Translations under genes and position numbers: made by a program
The notes under the pieces: model-generated
The model's input: only the letters and a program-made list of their open reading frames with translations
Database searches by the model: none
What the model was told of the DNA's origin: nothing
From: Verrucomicrobiaceae bacterium
GTDB taxonomy: Bacteria; Verrucomicrobiota; Verrucomicrobiia; Verrucomicrobiales; Verrucomicrobiaceae
Reading direction: 5' to 3'
DNA: 64,000 nt
Assembly: GCA_947507875.1 (NCBI GenBank)
Contig: CANNQP010000018.1
Location: 1-64,000 of the forward strand
Part shown: positions 27,903 to 36,808 of the stretch, piece after piece
Position numbering within the stretch: position 1 is the stretch's first letter
Layout of the letters: each line of letters opens with the position of its first letter

Positions 27903-28712
27903 ATGACGGCGGTGCCAGCCAAGGCAGGTCCCATGAATGGATTCGCCGCCAGGGCTCGTGCTTTGGGGGTGGCCTTGTTGATTTTAGTCGCATGGACACT
28001 CGCGGCTTGTTTCACAATGCCCGTGATTTACGTCGCCTTGCTGCTCCAGGCACCGCCGCGCCGCCGTGAGCTAGGTCAAAGGGTGCTTCGTGGGGTGTTT
28101 CGCGGCCTGGTTGAGTTTTTGCAGAAGTCCGGCGTGATCACCGTGACTTATCAGGGGTTTGAACCGCTGCTCGCATGCTCTGGCCCGGTCATTCTGGCTC
28201 CGAATCATCCCGCGCTTTGGGATGCGGTGTTCATTCTGGCTAAAGTGGATCGTGCCGCCTGCGTGCTCAAGGCTTCGCTGCTGCGCAATCCACTGCTTGT
28301 CGTGGGGGCCAGAGCGGCAGATTATATCCCACATGAGCCCGCGCATCAGATGTTGCGGCGCTGCCTTGAGCTGCTGCGCAGCGGCGAACGTGTTCTGTTT
28401 TTTCCTGAGGGAACACGCACCTGTTTCGCCAAGGGTTGCGTGAATCCACTCAGCGGTGGCTTGGCCGTGCTGGCTCGGAATTCGGGTGCCCCGGTGTGGC
28501 CCATCTACATCCAAACCAGCAGCGGTTACTTGGGCAAAGGATGGCCGATTTGGCGTCTGCCGTCGGAGACCATCCATGTGCGTCTTTGTGCCGGAACACC
28601 GATAACCTACTCTCAAGATCAAGACGCGGCTGAGTTTCTTGAAATGCTGCGTGCGACTTACGTGGCAGCGGGTTGTGGCCAGGTGTCCATCGAGCCAACA
28701 AAAAATGCATGA
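27903..28712 (+). CDS. PlsC-type 1-acylglycerol-3-phosphate acyltransferase
   Basis: A 269-residue membrane-associated acyltransferase. One transmembrane helix lies at about residues 18-45 (VALLILVAWTLAACFTMPVIYVA region). The catalytic NHPALWDAV has the HX4D motif, and FPEGTRT is the glycerophosphate-binding motif. It should acylate lysophosphatidic acid or a related lipid, or act as a lysophospholipid acyltransferase. It may share a bidirectional promoter with the divergent FabZ-like gene. Its last codons form part of a terminator hairpin for the opposing agu genes. Confidence 0.88.
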   Translation: MTAVPAKAGPMNGFAARARALGVALLILVAWTLAACFTMPVIYVALLLQAPPRRRELGQRVLRGVFRGLVEFLQKSGVITVTYQGFEPLLACSGPVILAPNHPALWDAVFILAKVDRAACVLKASLLRNPLLVVGARAADYIPHEPAHQMLRRCLELLRSGERVLFFPEGTRTCFAKGCVNPLSGGLAVLARNSGAPVWPIYIQTSSGYLGKGWPIWRLPSETIHVRLCAGTPITYSQDQDAAEFLEMLRATYVAAGCGQVSIEPTKNA

Positions 28713-28732
28713 AGCGTGAGGCTTCATGCATT
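28704..28732 (-). terminator. Rho-independent terminator of aguBA
   Basis: A perfect 12-bp stem (AATGCATGAAGC / GCTTCATGCATT) with a 5-nt loop lies between convergent plsC and aguA. On the minus strand it is followed by a T run, so it should terminate the agu transcript. The stem overlaps the last codons and stop of plsC. No U-run follows on the plus strand. Confidence 0.75.
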
Positions 28733-28757
28733 CTCGAAGGCAAAAGACTTCCTCAAA

Positions 28758-29804
28758 TCACTTCGGCTGCGTCATCGCGATGCAGTGCAGCGCACCGCCT
28801 TCCGTGACGAGGTCTTTGCAGGTCACCGGGATGATTTCGCGGCCAGGGAAGCATTCCGCGATCTTGTCTTCCGCCATCTGGTCCTTTTTCTTTTGACCGA
28901 AAATGGGGACCATGACGGCATTGTTGAGGATCAAGAAATTCGCGTAGCTGGCAGGCAGACGATTGAGACGCCAGTCCTTCATTTCGATGGCGTTGGGCAT
29001 CTCGACCTCGATGATTTCCAGTTTGCCCCCGCCGGGCAGGCGCACGTCATCGAGTTGCTCGCGGATTTGCTTCAGCACCTTGTAGTTCGGGTCGTTCTCT
29101 TTGGATTCGACCATGCAGATGACGGCGTCTTCGCGAACGAAACGGACGAGGTCGTCGATGTGGCCATCGGTGTCGTCGCCTTCGATGCCTTGCTTGAACC
29201 ACACGATGTCAGTGACTCCGAGCATGGCCTTCAGCTCTTTTTCGACCTCAGCCTTGGTGCGTGCTTTGCCGCCATTGCGGTTCGGGTTCAGCAGCACCGA
29301 CTCCGTGGTCAGCAGCAGGCCTTTGCCGTTCGACTCAATGGCTCCACCTTCCAGAGTGAAGTCCGATTCAAAACGCTCCATTTTCAGCGCCGCAGCAGCT
29401 TTGGCAGGGATTTGATCGTCGAGATCATAAGGGAACTTGCCACCCCAGGAATTGAACTTCCAGTCCGTCACGGCCACTTGGCCAGTCTCGTTATGCTTGA
29501 TGAAAATGGGGCCGTGATCGCGGCACCAGACATCGTTCGTCAGGTTCTCGTAGATGTCCACCTGGCTGAGATCGCCTTCATTGTCGGCGATGCTGAGTCG
29601 GATGTTCATGTGGGCGAGCATGGGAGCATTGATGCGCACACGCTCGTAGCGGGAGATGGAGCTGGCGATTTCACCAAACTTGTCCTGAATGCGGTGAAAG
29701 GTCTTGGGGCAGCTTTCCTTGTTGTGGGGCCATGACAGCCAGACAGCCTCCTGGGGTTCAAATTCGGCAGGAAGGCGGTAGTTTTTCGGGTAGGCTTTAC
29801 TCAT
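28758..29804 (-). CDS. aguA: Agmatine deiminase
   Basis: A 348-residue enzyme converting agmatine to N-carbamoylputrescine and ammonia. It has the peptidyl-arginine-deiminase fold with WLSWPHNKESCP, DVWCRDHGPIFI, NSWGGKFPYDLDD, EGGAIESNGKG and, near the C-terminus, TEGGALHCIAMTQP with the catalytic Cys. It overlaps aguB by 8 bp on the same strand; together they complete a two-step route from agmatine to putrescine. No arginine decarboxylase is in the window, so agmatine comes from elsewhere. Confidence 0.96.
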   Translation of the reverse strand: MSKAYPKNYRLPAEFEPQEAVWLSWPHNKESCPKTFHRIQDKFGEIASSISRYERVRINAPMLAHMNIRLSIADNEGDLSQVDIYENLTNDVWCRDHGPIFIKHNETGQVAVTDWKFNSWGGKFPYDLDDQIPAKAAAALKMERFESDFTLEGGAIESNGKGLLLTTESVLLNPNRNGGKARTKAEVEKELKAMLGVTDIVWFKQGIEGDDTDGHIDDLVRFVREDAVICMVESKENDPNYKVLKQIREQLDDVRLPGGGKLEIIEVEMPNAIEMKDWRLNRLPASYANFLILNNAVMVPIFGQKKKDQMAEDKIAECFPGREIIPVTCKDLVTEGGALHCIAMTQPK

Positions 29805-30666
29805 CGAGATAGCGTTTGGTCAGAGGGGAATAGGTGTCAATGCGACGATCGCGGAAAAAAGGCCAGATGCGACGAAAGTCCTCCACAGCGCCCTTATCCA
29901 CGGGCACGATGAGAATCTCTTCTTTTTCGACAGAGGCCTTGGCGACGATTTCGCCATAGGGATTCGCCACAAAGGACTGTCCCCAAAATTCAGTATCATC
30001 TTGGTGGCCCGTGCGATTCACGGCGGCGACATAGCATCCATTCGCCACGGCATGACCGCGTTGCACGGTTTCCCAGCCGCAGTGCTGCGCCTGGCCTAGC
30101 TCAGCCTTTTCGCGACTGAGCCAACCGATGGCGGTGGGGTAAAAAAGAATCTCTGCTCCTGCGAGTGCCGTCAGTCGTGCCGCTTCAGGATACCACTGGT
30201 CCCAGCAGATCAGCACCCCGATCCGGCCGAAGCGGGTGTTCCAGACGCGATAGCCAAGGTCGCCTGGCGTGAAGTAAAACTTCTCCTCGAACCCAGGGTC
30301 CTGAGGGATATGCATCTTGCGGTAAATGCCGAGCACGGTGCCATCCGCATCAATCACTGAAGCCGTGTTGTGATACAGACCGGGACCGCGTTTTTCAAAC
30401 AAAGGCACGATCAGCACCACACCGAGTTCTTTCGCTAGCGCTGCTAGGTGATGGGTCGTGGGACCGTCCGGCACGTGTTCGGCTAGGTCAAACAAGGCCG
30501 TGTCCTGACGTGTGCAGAAGTAGGGGATGTTGAACAGCTCCTGCAGGCAGATGATTTGCGCTCCTTGGGAGGCCGCCTCACGGATCAGCGCCTCATGCCG
30601 CGCCAAGCTTTCAGCCTGGGTGGCAAAGGTGGTTCCTTGGATGAGTCCGAGAGTGACGGTGGACAT
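29797..30666 (-). CDS. aguB: N-carbamoylputrescine amidase
   Basis: A 289-residue nitrilase-superfamily enzyme hydrolysing N-carbamoylputrescine to putrescine, CO2 and ammonia. The catalytic triad is visible: Glu in LQELFNIPYFC, Lys in RKMHIPQDPGFEEKFYF and Cys in GVLICWDQWYPEAARL. The tail RIWPFFRDRRIDTY is typical of this subfamily. It precedes aguA and overlaps it by 8 bp. Polyamine synthesis is the clear joint function. Confidence 0.96.
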   Translation of the reverse strand: MSTVTLGLIQGTTFATQAESLARHEALIREAASQGAQIICLQELFNIPYFCTRQDTALFDLAEHVPDGPTTHHLAALAKELGVVLIVPLFEKRGPGLYHNTASVIDADGTVLGIYRKMHIPQDPGFEEKFYFTPGDLGYRVWNTRFGRIGVLICWDQWYPEAARLTALAGAEILFYPTAIGWLSREKAELGQAQHCGWETVQRGHAVANGCYVAAVNRTGHQDDTEFWGQSFVANPYGEIVAKASVEKEEILIVPVDKGAVEDFRRIWPFFRDRRIDTYSPLTKRYLDE

Positions 30667-30753
30667 GAATGGGCGAGAAATGGGGCGCGATCTTTGGGAG
30701 AGAGCAAAGGCTCACGCAAGCAAAGATGTGGGTTGCTGCCTCACTTGCGCAAT

Positions 30754-31515
30754 TTAGCGACCCTCTGAAACGGTAGGGCGGATGGGAATATCGTGCTCGG
30801 TCGGTCGATCCAGGATTTCTTCCAGGGGAAATCGGCGGATCGTGCCCGCTTGGTTTGCTTGCACAAACGTGCCTGCTCCGACATCCATGCACGTCAGCCA
30901 ACCCAACGCGCCATAAACCCAGGTGTCGAGACAGATGGCATAGGGCTTCACGTTGGGCCATCCACTCTTCTGGGCGGTGTGCCCACAGATGATTCGTTTT
31001 TTTGAAGTATGTGGGAAGACATCGTCAAATCGAGTCCAGAATAGCCAGTTGTCAGATTGCTCCGCGAGGCTGTAGTAGGCATTCGCGTTCGCATGAACGT
31101 AGAGGTTTGTGGCATCCTCATGGTATCGGAGGCAGCGCTTCAAAAATTCCTGATGCTCTAGCGTCACGCTTTGCTTGAGATGTCCTGGCGTCACGCTTTC
31201 CCATGAGACAATGCCTGGATCGGGCAAGTAGGATTGGATGGTCTCCATGCCGCCGACTCGCAGCCAGCCTTCTGGCTCCATGTTCCCGTTCAAGGCTTCT
31301 AGGAAAAGGATCTCATGATTGCCCGTGAGGGGTTTGAGCTGCGTTTTTTTTTCGAGCTGCAGCAGCAAGTCCAAGACCCCTTTTGAATCAGGACCACGAT
31401 CCACGTAGTCTCCGAGGGTGATGAGGGTATCATCGGGCCCTGGCTGCACTTCATGAATAAGCGCGCGCAAGGCTGAGGAGCAGCCATGGATGTCGCCAAT
31501 TGCCAAAGTTCGCAT
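30754..31515 (-). CDS. PPP-family serine/threonine or diadenosine-polyphosphate phosphatase
   Basis: A 253-residue metallophosphatase. The ATG at 31515 puts the metal motif GDIHGCSSALRAL at residue 6; the longer frame upstream adds only an unlikely basic tail. GDYVDRGPDSKG, GNHEILFLEA and a later ICGHTAQ complete the PPP motifs. Relatives are either protein phosphatases (PrpA/PrpB) or ApaH/PrpE-type Ap4A hydrolases; the sequence alone does not decide. It could oppose the Ser/Thr kinase at 8905, though nothing links them. Confidence 0.88.
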   Translation of the reverse strand: MRTLAIGDIHGCSSALRALIHEVQPGPDDTLITLGDYVDRGPDSKGVLDLLLQLEKKTQLKPLTGNHEILFLEALNGNMEPEGWLRVGGMETIQSYLPDPGIVSWESVTPGHLKQSVTLEHQEFLKRCLRYHEDATNLYVHANANAYYSLAEQSDNWLFWTRFDDVFPHTSKKRIICGHTAQKSGWPNVKPYAICLDTWVYGALGWLTCMDVGAGTFVQANQAGTIRRFPLEEILDRPTEHDIPIRPTVSEGR

Positions 31516-31607
31516 CAAGCATTCTGGACGGTGCCTGCTTTTGCGCAAGTTTGGATGCAGGCCTCGACAGGAGAGGTCGTCTTTTTGCGTCTCCTCCTCA
31601 CCTCCTC

Positions 31608-32912
31608 ATGAATCTTCTCCAGAGCCTTGATTATTCGGTGCTACAGCAGTGCATGCACTGCGGCATGTGCCTGCCCACTTGCCCGACCTACGTCGAGACT
31701 CGCAGGGAGCGGAGCAGTCCACGGGGGCGCATTTCTCTCATGCGTTCCATTGCCGATGGAGCATTGCCACTTGGGCCTGAATTTGCGGACGAGATGTACT
31801 ACTGCCTCGGCTGCCTCGCCTGCCAGACCGCCTGCCCGGCAGGGGTCGATTATGCCCAGCTTTTCGAGACGGCACGCGCTGAGATCGAGCGCAGCGAAGT
31901 CGCCCGTCATCCTGAACGTGACTTTTGGCGCTGGCTCACCCTGAACGTTCTTTTCATGCACCCACGGCTATTGCGTTTGGTGGGTTGGGGCTTGCGACTC
32001 TGGCAAAAAAGCGGTCTCGATCGCCTGCTGCGCCGCTATCATTTCCTGGGCCTTTTGCCAGCCAAGCTCCGCAAGCTTGAACCGCAAACCCCACGCATGG
32101 CCGAGGCCTTTTCCGATTCGCTCATCGCGCCGGTTGAGTCGCTGGCGGCCCCCGGTGCTCGCCCTCGGCATCGTGTCGGCCTGCTCACAGGCTGCATCCA
32201 GGATCTCGCTTTTTCTCACATCAATCGTGACACGGTGGATGTGCTTTTGGCCAATGGCTGTGAGGTCATCACGCCACGTTCGCAGCCCTGCTGCGGTTCC
32301 CTTCATGCCCACAATGGCGAGTTGGAATTGGCTCGTGAGCTGGCTCGCCGTCAGATCGATAGCTTCGATCTAGACGAAGTGGATGCCATCATCACCAATG
32401 CCGGGGGCTGCGGTTCACATCTGAAGCAGTATGGCCATCTCTTGCACCATGATCCGCTGTATGCCGCAAAAGCACGGCAATGGGATCGCAAGGTGAAGGA
32501 CATCCACGAATGGTTAGCCCAGATCGGCATCCGCCCACCGCAGCCTCTCACGCCGCTCTCGCCTCAGTCGGTGACTTATCACGAGAGCTGTCATCTGTGT
32601 CATGGACAAAAAGTCAGCCGCCAGCCCCGACAAGTCTTGCAGGCCATCCCTGGCTTGAAGCTGCAGGAGTTGCCTGAGTCAAACTGGTGCTGTGGCAGTG
32701 CTGGCATCTACAACATCACCCAGCCTGAGCAATCCGCCAAACTGCTGGAGCGGAAAGTCGGCCACATCCGCCGCACGGGCGCGGCCTGCGTCGCTACCTC
32801 GAACCCTGGCTGTCATCTCCAACTCGCCCAGGGGCTGCAAGCGGACGGCATCGAGGTCACCCAGCCCGTGACCCTGCTGGCCCAAGCCTATCGCGCGGAA
32901 CAAGCGAACTGA
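31608..32912 (+). CDS. glcF: Glycolate oxidase iron-sulfur subunit (GlcF-like)
   Basis: A 434-residue electron-transfer subunit. Two 4Fe-4S motifs (CMHCGMCLPTCP and CLGCLACQTACP) open the protein. Two cysteine-rich CCG domains follow (CCGSLHAHNGEL and later CCGSAGIYNIT). This matches GlcF, which passes electrons from glycolate oxidation to the quinone pool. The FAD subunits GlcD and GlcE are not in the window, so it could serve a related 2-hydroxyacid oxidase. The ATG at 31608 is chosen because it gives the family N-terminus. Confidence 0.88.
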   Translation: MNLLQSLDYSVLQQCMHCGMCLPTCPTYVETRRERSSPRGRISLMRSIADGALPLGPEFADEMYYCLGCLACQTACPAGVDYAQLFETARAEIERSEVARHPERDFWRWLTLNVLFMHPRLLRLVGWGLRLWQKSGLDRLLRRYHFLGLLPAKLRKLEPQTPRMAEAFSDSLIAPVESLAAPGARPRHRVGLLTGCIQDLAFSHINRDTVDVLLANGCEVITPRSQPCCGSLHAHNGELELARELARRQIDSFDLDEVDAIITNAGGCGSHLKQYGHLLHHDPLYAAKARQWDRKVKDIHEWLAQIGIRPPQPLTPLSPQSVTYHESCHLCHGQKVSRQPRQVLQAIPGLKLQELPESNWCCGSAGIYNITQPEQSAKLLERKVGHIRRTGAACVATSNPGCHLQLAQGLQADGIEVTQPVTLLAQAYRAEQAN

Positions 32913-32938
32913 ATCCGCCTCCTGCCGGCCCGTGTTTT

Positions 32939-34129
32939 TCAGGGCAGCTGCGCGCCGCCGATGAAAACGCGTTGCACCTCGAGTTTCCGGCTCAAAAGCA
33001 CCACATCGGCGTTTTTGCCTGCTTCGAGGCTCCCGGTGTGCTTTGAAATGCCGGTGAGCTCAGCGGGCGTGAGGCTGGCCATGCGCACCACCTCCGGCAG
33101 CGTCGCGGAGGTGTCGCGTTTCATCTGTCGCACCATGTGATCCATGCCCACGATGCTGCTGGCGAGGCTCGTGCGGCCTGGAGCCCAGCCCACGCGACCA
33201 TCGCTCTCGAACCACGAACCATCTTCCGCCGCGCCGAAGCGATAATTCCCCGGCGGCAGGTCCAATGCGCGGTTCGCATCGGTCACGAGGCACAGCTTGC
33301 GCGGTCCTTTGAGCCGAAACGCGAAGTCGAGCAGTTCCGGCGCGAGGTGGCAACCATCGGCGATCACCTCCGTGCTCATGTCCGCTGTGCCGAGCACGAA
33401 TTCGAGCATGCTGCCACGCATCGGCACGCCGAGCCGCGAACGCACCGAGGCCACGTTGCTCATCGCGCACCAAAAGTGGTCCACATGCCGCATCCCGACC
33501 TTGAACGCTGCCGCCATCTCCAGCCAGCTTGCGTTCGAGTGCCCGCAAGTGATCAGGCAGCGCCGTTTTTTCGCCTCGCGATAAAACTCGACCGCACCCG
33601 GCAGCTCCGCCGCGCAGGTGGCGATGCGAACGAGCCCGCTTTCAAAGTAAGCGCGATACTCCGCTGCCGTAGGCTCCCGCCGACCCGCCGCCGAATGACA
33701 GCCCACCTTGTCCTCCGCGAAAAACGGCCCGTAGAGATGCACCCCAGCGATTCGTGCGCCGTTCGTTACCCGCTTCTCGCTTTGCACTGTCTTCACCGCA
33801 TCCAGCATCGCGTGAATCTGCTCCGGCGAGCCCGTGGTGGTCGTCGGGAAAATCGTCGTCGTGCCATGCCGTGCATGCGCCCGACACGCCATGCGCACGG
33901 CCTCGCTCGTCCCGTCCATGAAATCCGCTCCGTCACCGCCATGCACATGGATGTCGATGAACCCTGGCGCGAGATAGCCACCGCGTCCGTCGATCACTTC
34001 GACCTCCGCTGCGATCTTCGGCCTCTTCCTCGACACCGACACGATCTTTCCCTTCTCACAAACCACCCACGCATTCTCCACGAGACGATCAGGCAGAATG
34101 GCGGTGAGGTTCGAGAAAAGGAGATTCAT
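32939..34129 (-). CDS. nagA: N-acetylglucosamine-6-phosphate deacetylase
   Basis: A 396-residue amidohydrolase removing acetate from GlcNAc-6-P in amino-sugar breakdown and peptidoglycan recycling. Motifs: GFIDIHVHGGDGADFMDG, HGTTTIFPTTTTGSPEQ, GVHLYGPFFAEDKVGCH, ITCGHSNASW, HVDHFWCAMS, VIADGCHLAPELLDFAF, LVTDANRALDLPPG and a C-terminal AGKNADVVLL. The His, Glu and Asp positions are as expected except that the usual catalytic-loop ExG-type residue is GPFFAEDK, where NagA often has EGPF. NagB is absent. The ATG at 34129 is preferred to a TTG one codon upstream. Confidence 0.88.
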   Translation of the reverse strand: MNLLFSNLTAILPDRLVENAWVVCEKGKIVSVSRKRPKIAAEVEVIDGRGGYLAPGFIDIHVHGGDGADFMDGTSEAVRMACRAHARHGTTTIFPTTTTGSPEQIHAMLDAVKTVQSEKRVTNGARIAGVHLYGPFFAEDKVGCHSAAGRREPTAAEYRAYFESGLVRIATCAAELPGAVEFYREAKKRRCLITCGHSNASWLEMAAAFKVGMRHVDHFWCAMSNVASVRSRLGVPMRGSMLEFVLGTADMSTEVIADGCHLAPELLDFAFRLKGPRKLCLVTDANRALDLPPGNYRFGAAEDGSWFESDGRVGWAPGRTSLASSIVGMDHMVRQMKRDTSATLPEVVRMASLTPAELTGISKHTGSLEAGKNADVVLLSRKLEVQRVFIGGAQLP

Positions 34130-34153
34130 CAAATGCGCAGATAAAATGTAAAC

Positions 34154-34186
34154 CGCTGATATGACGCTGACCAGACGCTAATCGAC
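34154..34186. repeat. Three helically phased 11-bp CGCT repeats
   Basis: Three consecutive 11-bp units begin CGCTGATATGA, CGCTGACCAGA and CGCTAATCGAC. They lie 25-57 bp upstream of the nagA ATG, in its expected 5' region. The first six bases are conserved and the next five vary, so CGCT recurs on the same DNA face. This could be a regulatory array or a degenerate dispersed repeat. Confidence 0.5.
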
Positions 34187-34321
34187 AAATCATTCATTGC
34201 CATGCCATTCGCATCACGTGGGCGCGGATCAGTCAATGTCTGTGCTTGATGAAACAACCGAGTTGAGTTCTGGCTGATTTCTCCTCTTGGCATCCACCCC
34301 ATCCCGGCGCAGGGGAGGACC

Positions 34322-35443
34322 ATGTCACATCCTTTTCTCCAACTCGGCGTCCCGCACGATCTGACCCGCGGGCTCGAAGAACTCGGCATCATCACGCCGA
34401 CGCCGGTGCAGGACCAGGTCATCCCCTACCTCATCCAGAATGGAGGTGATCTTATCGCGCAGGCACAAACAGGCACAGGCAAGACCGCCGCTTTTGGTTT
34501 ACCGCTGCTCCTGAAAATGAATCCGACGCTGCGTGAAATTCAGGGTCTGGTGCTTGCCCCGACACGCGAGCTGGCGAAGCAGATCGGCAAGCAGCTCTTT
34601 CGCTACACCAAATACAGCGAGAACAAACTCTTCGTCGAGGTGGCGTGTGGTGGTGATAAGATCGACACGCAGATCGAGCGCCTGCGCCGCCCCACGCACA
34701 TCCTCGTCGCCACGCCGGGCCGCTTGACCGAACTGCTCGAAAAAGACGCCCTCACGCTCGAATTCGTCCGCTATGCGGTGCTCGATGAGGCAGACGAGAT
34801 GCTCAGCATGGGCTTCAAGAAGCACATCGTCGAGATCCTGAAGATCGCTGCGATGCGCCGCAGCACCTGGCTCTTCTCCGCCACCTTCCCGAGTGCGGTA
34901 GGTGACCTCATCAAAGGCTGCATGTCGGCCAGCGCGCACCGCATCCAGATCGACACCGAGCAGGTCGTGAACCGTGACATCGACCACCGTTACACGATCT
35001 GCGCTCGTGATGAAAAGACCGCCTTCATCACCAACTTCCTCAAGCGCCGCCGTGAGGAGCGCGGCCTCATCTTCTGCCGCACGAAATACGGCGCTATCCG
35101 CCTTGGTGAGGAACTGCGTGATGCCGGTCTCCGTGTCGAGGTTCTCCAGGGTGACCTCGCTCAGCGCGATCGAGACAAGGTGATGCGTGCCTTCAAAAAA
35201 GAGCGTGTTCCTTTTCTCATCGCCACCGATGTAGCCGCGCGTGGCATTGATGTCGCTGGTCTAAGTTTCGTGATTCATCATCAGCTCCCCGACCAGCTCG
35301 AATACTACACCCATCGTAGCGGACGCACCGCCCGTGCGGGCAACAAGGGCATGTCGCTTGCTCTGATTGAACCGCAGGAGAAACCCCTGCTCAGCGCCCT
35401 CGCCCAAAAACTCCGTGTGGAGTTCCAAGAGTGGCGCAGGTAG
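34322..35443 (+). CDS. DEAD-box RNA helicase
   Basis: A 373-residue ATP-dependent RNA helicase core. All motifs are present in order: Q motif (ITPTPVQDQVIP), I (AQTGTGKT), Ia (APTRELAKQ), II (DEADEML), III (SATFP), IV (IFCRTK), V (ATDVAARGIDVAG) and VI (HRSGRTARAG). There is no C-terminal RNA-binding extension such as the DbpA or CsdA domains, so the protein ends straight after the second RecA domain. It resembles the RhlE/CshA type. It could act in ribosome assembly or mRNA turnover. A GGGGAGG ribosome-binding site precedes the ATG. Confidence 0.93.
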   Translation: MSHPFLQLGVPHDLTRGLEELGIITPTPVQDQVIPYLIQNGGDLIAQAQTGTGKTAAFGLPLLLKMNPTLREIQGLVLAPTRELAKQIGKQLFRYTKYSENKLFVEVACGGDKIDTQIERLRRPTHILVATPGRLTELLEKDALTLEFVRYAVLDEADEMLSMGFKKHIVEILKIAAMRRSTWLFSATFPSAVGDLIKGCMSASAHRIQIDTEQVVNRDIDHRYTICARDEKTAFITNFLKRRREERGLIFCRTKYGAIRLGEELRDAGLRVEVLQGDLAQRDRDKVMRAFKKERVPFLIATDVAARGIDVAGLSFVIHHQLPDQLEYYTHRSGRTARAGNKGMSLALIEPQEKPLLSALAQKLRVEFQEWRR

Positions 35444-35449
35444 CCTCGA

Positions 35450-36730
35450 TCAGGGTTTCATCTCTTGATTGCAAACGCCTCGTGTTCCGGCTGGGAAGAG
35501 GTTATTGCTGAAGTGTAGGTTTTGAGGGCCACTGGCTTCTGTCGAGATGATGACATCGTAGATGTAGCGTGGCGGACCAGGGTTTTGGATGAGGTTGCCT
35601 TGGATCAAAACATTCGTCAGCGGCGGGTCATCAGCATCCTGGCCTGCATCAAATTTGAAGGGTGAACGCTCAGGTCCCCACATCCAATGAGCGTCGCCAT
35701 GGCCAAAGTCGGAGATGATGTTGTTGGCGATGATCGATCCACCGTCTGAGTTATCCGGCTTCTCGGCGGTCTTCGCATGAGAGGCGGCTCCAGGCATCAG
35801 CCCAATGGCCCAAAGATCATTGCGAGAAAACTGATTGTTGCTGATCAGGACATGACGACTCCCGTGCATCGCTTTCATGCCGATGTGGGCATGATTGATG
35901 AGGTTGTTTGAGACAATGACTTGGTCGCAGTGCAGATCAATGCCCTGGGCCGCGTTTTCAATGGAGTTGCCCAAGATGCGCGTGAATTGGCTCACCTCTG
36001 GCGCTGTGACCTGGATGGCACTGCCTTGACGCCAATTGTCAGTGTAACCTGCATCCCAAGCTTGCTGGCTGAGGTGTGGGCCTTTTTCAGGATTCTTCTT
36101 CACAAATTGCCCCAGCTTGTGGCGATCTCTCATCTCTTTGGATGCAGAAAAAACCGTTTCGATGATTCGGTTGCCTTCAATCAAGCTATCAGTGCAGTAG
36201 CGAAGCATGATGCCCGTGCCGTCAGTGCAGCGAAAAGCATAACCTGAAATGTTGCCTTGAGTCCGATCATCAATCGCTACGCCCATGTAATCTCGCACTA
36301 AGCAGCGACTGATGCGTGTGCCTTGTGAATCTGTGACCAAGATTGCGCCTGACTTGGTGCGGTTGTTCATCACCTTCACGTTCTCGATCACGAGGTCACT
36401 GCATTTTTGGGCAAGGACGCCCTCCTTCCCGATGTCTGTTTTGCCTTCTGGCCGCATCAGCGTCAGGTCACGAATCTCAATGCCTTTGGCATTCTCGATC
36501 TCAAGAATGGGTTGGTTCTGGTTTTGCTGAACGATTCGCCCTGGGCCAAAAAGCCCGCTGCGTTCGCCACGGATGCGAATTTTTTCTGTGATCGGATAAT
36601 CCCCTGCCGGAACAAAAAGCATCTGGTTCGGGTTCGCCTCCAAGGCTGCTTGGATCGACGGATACGAAGTCACCGAAAGCTCGGCCGCAGAGGCATGGGC
36701 GATCCAGAAGAGAGCAAGAAGAGGGCGCAT
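35450..36730 (-). CDS. Secreted right-handed parallel beta-helix protein
   Basis: A 426-residue protein with a signal peptide (MRPLLALFWIAHASAA) from the ATG at 36730. The mature part is a beta-helix of NosD/pectate-lyase-like coils with many short repeats, such as GIEIRDLTLMRPE, DLVIENVKVMNNRT, SLIEGNRIIET and VLISNNQFSRNDL. Such proteins bind or cleave polysaccharides. No catalytic residues can be assigned from sequence alone. It is six bases from the DEAD-box stop and on the same strand as the sialate esterase. Confidence 0.8.
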   Translation of the reverse strand: MRPLLALFWIAHASAAELSVTSYPSIQAALEANPNQMLFVPAGDYPITEKIRIRGERSGLFGPGRIVQQNQNQPILEIENAKGIEIRDLTLMRPEGKTDIGKEGVLAQKCSDLVIENVKVMNNRTKSGAILVTDSQGTRISRCLVRDYMGVAIDDRTQGNISGYAFRCTDGTGIMLRYCTDSLIEGNRIIETVFSASKEMRDRHKLGQFVKKNPEKGPHLSQQAWDAGYTDNWRQGSAIQVTAPEVSQFTRILGNSIENAAQGIDLHCDQVIVSNNLINHAHIGMKAMHGSRHVLISNNQFSRNDLWAIGLMPGAASHAKTAEKPDNSDGGSIIANNIISDFGHGDAHWMWGPERSPFKFDAGQDADDPPLTNVLIQGNLIQNPGPPRYIYDVIISTEASGPQNLHFSNNLFPAGTRGVCNQEMKP

Positions 36731-36808
36731 GTGATAGCAGCGGCTTTTGAGCCTGGGTTCAGATGGGTTGGAGTAAAGAGGCATAGGCTCAAAAGCCGAT
36801 GCTAGGTC

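Noticed and set aside
33137..34144. 335-codon plus-strand frame opposite nagA
   Set aside because: Low-complexity Arg/His-rich product with no motif; nagA on the minus strand has every family motif.
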